Made by a program: the position numbers and the translations under genes. The notes beneath the pieces are model-generated. The model saw only the letters and a list, made by a program, of their open reading frames with translations. It did not search any database and was not told the origin of the DNA. From GWE2-42-39 sp963668595 (GTDB lineage Bacteria > Bacteroidota > Bacteroidia > Bacteroidales > Prolixibacteraceae), in contig OY764876.1 of the NCBI GenBank assembly GCA_963668595.1, positions 1 through 64,000 on the forward strand: a DNA stretch of 64,000 bases. The letters run 5' to 3'. This document shows positions 61,341 through 64,000 of the stretch, piece by piece; position 1 is the stretch's first letter, and each line of letters begins with the position of its first letter.

Positions 61341-62141
61341 ATGAAGCTTAATTTACGCAACCCGCTTGTTTTTCTCGATCTTGAGACCACCGGAATCAAT
61401 ATTGCTTCGGATCGCATTGTGGAAATCGCATTGCTGAAAATTCATGTGGATGGGAGAGAAGAAGAATTTCTGAGACGAGTTAATCCGGAGATGCCGATCC
61501 CGGCCGAATCGACCAGAATTCACGGAATTACGGATGAGGATGTGAAAGATGCACCCTGCTTTCGGGAAATAGCCAAGACGCTAACTCATTTTATTGAAGG
61601 ATGTGATTTTGCCGGTTTCAATTCGAATCGGTTCGATATTCCGTTATTGGCCGAAGAATTTTTGCGTGCAGGAGTGGATGTTGATCTGAAAAAACGCAAG
61701 TTTATTGATGTTCAGGCAATTTTTCATAAAATGGAAAAACGAACTTTGGGTGCAGCATATAAATATTATTGCGGAAAAGTGCTTGAAGATGCACACAGCG
61801 CAATGGCCGACACCAAAGCAACTTACGAGGTGTTGAAAGCTCAGCTGGATGTGTATAAAGATGAAGAATATGAAGATAATCGGGGCAAAGTGAGCAAACC
61901 TATTGTGAACGATGTTCCTGCATTGAGCGAATTTTCGTCGTACGACCGGAATGTCGATTATATGGGGCGCATTGTGATTGACGAAAATGGTGTCGAAATC
62001 TTCAACTTTGGTAAAAACAGAGGACTTCCGGTTGAACAGGTTTTGCGCGAGCAACCTGGTTATTACGGCTGGATGATGAACGGCGATTTTCCACTCTATA
62101 CCAAAAAGGTTTTAACGGCAATTAAACTGCGGATGAAATAA
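61341..62141 (+). CDS. 3'-5' exonuclease, DnaQ/DEDDh family with ExoX-like C-terminal domain
   Basis: 266 residues. The exonuclease core shows Exo I VFLDLETTG (Asp, Glu), Exo II FAGFNSNRFDIPLL (Asp) and Exo III DAHSAMADTKAT (His, Asp), so it is of the DEDDh type. The C-terminal ~60 residues (FNFGKNRGLPVEQVLREQPGYYGWMM) match the small domain seen at the end of exodeoxyribonuclease X-like proteins. It could act in proofreading or repair. It begins 32 bases after the dnaN terminator and 10 bases before the FAH gene, possibly co-transcribed with the latter. Confidence 0.92.
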   Translation: MKLNLRNPLVFLDLETTGINIASDRIVEIALLKIHVDGREEEFLRRVNPEMPIPAESTRIHGITDEDVKDAPCFREIAKTLTHFIEGCDFAGFNSNRFDIPLLAEEFLRAGVDVDLKKRKFIDVQAIFHKMEKRTLGAAYKYYCGKVLEDAHSAMADTKATYEVLKAQLDVYKDEEYEDNRGKVSKPIVNDVPALSEFSSYDRNVDYMGRIVIDENGVEIFNFGKNRGLPVEQVLREQPGYYGWMMNGDFPLYTKKVLTAIKLRMK

Positions 62142-62151
62142 GTTTTCAGAA

Positions 62152-62766
62152 ATGAAAATCATTTGTATTGGACGAAATTATGTAGCGCATGCCCGCGAGT
62201 TGAACAACGATGTTCCGACTGAGCCGGTAATTTTTATGAAACCTGATTCGGCCTTATTGCGCAATAATGATTCATTTTATATTCCTGAATGGAGTAAGGA
62301 CATTCATTATGAAGTGGAGTTGGTAGTGCGTATCAATAGGTTGGGAAAATCAATTGGTCGCAATTTTGCGAACCGCTATTATAGTGAAATTGGTCTTGGT
62401 ATTGATTTTACTGCGCGTGATTTGCAAAATAAACTGAAGGAAAAAGGTCTTCCTTGGGAAAAAGCCAAAGCATTCGATCGTTCGGCTGCAATAAGCAATG
62501 AGTTTGTGCCGGTGGCAGAGCTTGCTGATCCGACTTCAATTAAATTTCAGTTGAAAAAGAATGGCGAAATTGTGCAGGATGGCGATTCGGTATTGATGAT
62601 ATTCCCGATTGATGAACTGATTGCTCAGGTTTCGAATTATTTTACACTAAAAATCGGCGATCTGATTTACACCGGTACTCCGGCTGGAGTGGGGCCAGTG
62701 CAAATCGGCGACCGACTTGAAGGTTTTCTCGAAGATCGGAAAATGTTCGATTTTCTAGTGAAATAG
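62152..62766 (+). CDS. Fumarylacetoacetate hydrolase family protein
   Basis: 204 residues. FAH-fold marks are KIICIGRNYVAHARELNND, PVIFMKPDSALL, DIHYEVELVVRI with metal-ligand glutamates, GLGIDFTARDLQ and YTGTPAGVGPVQIGD. The single-domain, short form resembles FAHD1-like acylpyruvases and oxaloacetate decarboxylases rather than tyrosine-pathway FAH. It starts 10 bases after the exonuclease gene. The substrate is not predictable. Confidence 0.9.
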   Translation: MKIICIGRNYVAHARELNNDVPTEPVIFMKPDSALLRNNDSFYIPEWSKDIHYEVELVVRINRLGKSIGRNFANRYYSEIGLGIDFTARDLQNKLKEKGLPWEKAKAFDRSAAISNEFVPVAELADPTSIKFQLKKNGEIVQDGDSVLMIFPIDELIAQVSNYFTLKIGDLIYTGTPAGVGPVQIGDRLEGFLEDRKMFDFLVK

Positions 62767-62839
62767 CAAGCTGCATTTAAGTAATGATTAAGTCTCAGTC
62801 AGTGAGCTTTTGAAAAATTGCCGGGCGCGACAGGATACG

Positions 62840-62847
62840 TATTTTTG
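62840..62847 (+). promoter_or_regulatory. -7 promoter box that fixes the start of the second EamA gene
   Basis: TATTTTTG ends at 62847, on the first base of the upstream in-frame GTG. That GTG would therefore not be transcribed, and the ATG at 62868 is the likely start. Confidence 0.6.
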
Positions 62848-62867
62848 TGCCTTCAAATTGTAAAGCG

Positions 62868-63767
62868 ATGTGGGTATTTCTGGCATTGATTTCATCATTT
62901 CTTCTCGGATTTTACGATGTACTGAAAAAGTGGTCGGTAAATAAGAATGCAGTATTGCCGGTATTATTTATTTCGACAATAGCGGCTGCGGTTTTGGTTT
63001 CTCCGTTTATTATCGGATCTCGTTTGTTTCCTGAGTCTTTTCAATCGATTCACTTATTTGTGCCAGTAATCAGTTTGCGCGAACACGGGCTTATTTTTCT
63101 GAAAGCAATTCTTGTTGTTTCGAGCTGGATATTTGCTTTTCATGCATTGAAGCATTTGCCGATTACCATTGTTTCTCCGATTCGCGCCACAGGCCCAATT
63201 TGGACGCTGATTGGCGCAATTCTCATTTTTCATGAACAGTTGAATGCATTGCAATGGACCGGAGTTTTAGTGACGCTACTGTTTTTTTATTTGCTCTCTA
63301 CGGCCGGTAAATTGGAGGGAATCAACTTTAAAAGTAATGTGTGGATTTTTTGTATTGTAGCAGCTACTTTGTTAGGTGCCGCCAGTGGATTGTACGATAA
63401 ATTTATTATTCGGAAGATTGATAGAATTGCAGTGCAGGCATGGTTTTCGGTTTATCAGGTGGTGGTAATGTTTCCGGCGATTGCATTGTTTCGCTGGCGT
63501 TTACCAAAACAAGATCGGCCTGTTTTTGAATGGCGATGGACCATCCCCGCAATTGGTCTGGTATTGTTGTTGGCCGACTTCGCATATTTTTATGCGCTTA
63601 GCTACGAAGACTCCATGATTTCGATCGTGTCGGCATTGCGTCGGGGAGGAGTTGTTGTGGCATTTGTTACCGGAGCTCTGTTGTTTCACGAGAGCAATAT
63701 CCGACGAAAAGGAATTTATTTGGCCGGGATTTTGGCCGGGATTTTATTGATTACGCTTGGCTCGTAA
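62868..63767 (+). CDS. EamA family permease
   Basis: 299 residues from the ATG at 62868, with ten membrane segments in two EamA repeats. The first has LLGFYDVLKKWSVNKNAVLPVLF, FHALKHLPITIVSPIRATGPIWTLIGA and FHEQLNALQWTGVLVTL. The second has ASGLYDKFIIRKIDRIAVQAWFSVYQ, FYALSYEDSMISIVSALRRGGVVVAF and FHESNIRRKGIYLAG. It transports an unknown metabolite. It is only distantly like the EamA protein at 44554-45462. A -7 box lies 20 bases upstream. Confidence 0.9.
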   Translation: MWVFLALISSFLLGFYDVLKKWSVNKNAVLPVLFISTIAAAVLVSPFIIGSRLFPESFQSIHLFVPVISLREHGLIFLKAILVVSSWIFAFHALKHLPITIVSPIRATGPIWTLIGAILIFHEQLNALQWTGVLVTLLFFYLLSTAGKLEGINFKSNVWIFCIVAATLLGAASGLYDKFIIRKIDRIAVQAWFSVYQVVVMFPAIALFRWRLPKQDRPVFEWRWTIPAIGLVLLLADFAYFYALSYEDSMISIVSALRRGGVVVAFVTGALLFHESNIRRKGIYLAGILAGILLITLGS

Positions 63768-63775
63768 CGAAAATA

Positions 63776-63817
63776 GTCATTGGTTGTCATTAATGGTCAT
63801 TATATCGTCATTGGTTG
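63776..63817 (+). repeat. Phased GTCATT repeats
   Basis: GTCATT occurs at 63776, 63786, 63796 and 63807, spaced 10, 10 and 11 bases. The first and last copies lie in an identical GTCATTGGTTG (63776-63786 and 63807-63817). The spacing is one helical turn. Similar units occur after nadE (51088-51155). Confidence 0.7.
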
Positions 63818-63851
63818 TTTGTATAAATATTTTGATAGAGTCTGACTTTTT

Positions 63852-63877
63852 CTCAACCTCAACCTTAGCCTTAACCT
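63852..63877 (+). repeat. Short imperfect hexamer repeat CT(C/T)A(A/G)C
   Basis: Four tandem hexamers: CTCAAC, CTCAAC, CTTAGC, CTTAAC. A small low-complexity tract in the gap between the EamA gene and the gene at the right edge. Confidence 0.65.
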
Positions 63878-63945
63878 GTCTTCTATTCTTGTTGCAATTT
63901 CTGTCAAATAATCAATTTCACCTTTGATATTAAGATGGATGAGGA

Positions 63946-63953
63946 TATATTTG
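63946..63953 (+). promoter_or_regulatory. -7 promoter box for the gene at the right edge
   Basis: TATATTTG matches TAnnTTTG, 21 bases before the ATG at 63975. Confidence 0.55.
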
Positions 63954-63974
63954 CCGTTCATAAAAAAATGAAGT

Positions 63975-64000
63975 ATGCAAACTTGGTTCGAGTGTAAAGT
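63975..64000 (+). CDS. Start of a probable DUF4494 domain protein, cut by the window edge
   Basis: Only eight full codons are present: MQTWFECK. This matches, from memory, the opening of DUF4494 proteins of Bacteroidota. The -7 box 21 bases upstream supports a true start here. The rest lies outside the window, so both product and reading are tentative. Confidence 0.5.

Overview
The window is a stretch of chromosome from a member of the Bacteroidota, most likely a Bacteroidales or Marinilabiliales type. Three things support this. Many genes are preceded by the Bacteroidota -7 promoter box TAnnTTTG rather than by a Shine-Dalgarno site. Gliding and type IX secretion-associated Gld proteins are present (GldB and a GldF-GldG fusion). 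The lipid, porin and lipoprotein genes are also typical of the phylum. Placement below order is a guess. I saw no phage, complete insertion sequence, plasmid or CRISPR array. The region is mostly core and metabolic genes with one notable respiratory and sulfur island.

Layout. 1-3.7 kb (minus): a 3-methylcrotonyl-CoA carboxylase type cluster (carboxyltransferase, enoyl-CoA hydratase, biotin carboxylase), the last with a one-base frameshift and running off the left edge. 3.7-6.4 kb: two radical-SAM methylthiotransferases (MtaB and a MiaB-like protein). 6.4-9.4 kb: an intergenic cluster of palindromes, a divergent flavin reductase/flavodoxin pair, an isochorismatase-like hydrolase and a SIS sugar isomerase. 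9.7-11.7 kb: sucCD. 11.8-16.4 kb: an orphan histidine kinase, map, an acyl-ACP thioesterase, miaA and smpB. 16.5-19.6 kb: a C69 dipeptidase and an MBL-fold hydrolase. 19.7-26.4 kb (minus): a propionyl-CoA carboxylase type set (carboxyltransferase, biotin carboxylase, biotin carrier) followed by an AspT/YidE-type transporter and a porin. 26.5-29.2 kb: metE under a cobalamin riboswitch. 29.3-35.4 kb: folE, hldD, a two-domain acyltransferase probably making amino-acid lipids, LysE, DUF4833 and a DUF3267 membrane protein, then tRNA-His.

35.9-39.9 kb (minus) is the most interesting part. It is a compact four-gene operon: a membrane-anchored octaheme cytochrome c of the tetrathionate reductase family, a cytochrome b, and a YeeE/YedE thiosulfate-channel-like protein split in two. 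The second half carries a periplasmic rhodanese-like domain that lacks the catalytic cysteine but ends in Gly-Gly-Cys-Ser, reminiscent of the SoxY sulfur-carrier arm. I infer an uptake and reduction system for thiosulfate, tetrathionate or a related oxyanion.

40.2-49.3 kb: a flippase, an AlkD-like protein, tRNA-Ser, a mutarotase, an ECF sigma factor, an EamA permease with a YkgJ-type cysteine-cluster protein, an acetate permease, a MITE-like inverted repeat, a small lipoprotein, GldB and a small beta-barrel. 49.4-64 kb: nadE, a Crp/Fnr regulator, a DEAD-box helicase, a cold-shock protein, GH16, the surE-(small membrane protein)-lpxB-gldFG run, dnaN, a DnaQ-like exonuclease, an FAH-family enzyme, a second EamA permease, and the first codons of a probable DUF4494 gene at the right edge. 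The metabolic theme is branched-chain and propionyl-CoA carbon flow into succinyl-CoA and succinate, with B12-responsive methionine synthesis alongside.
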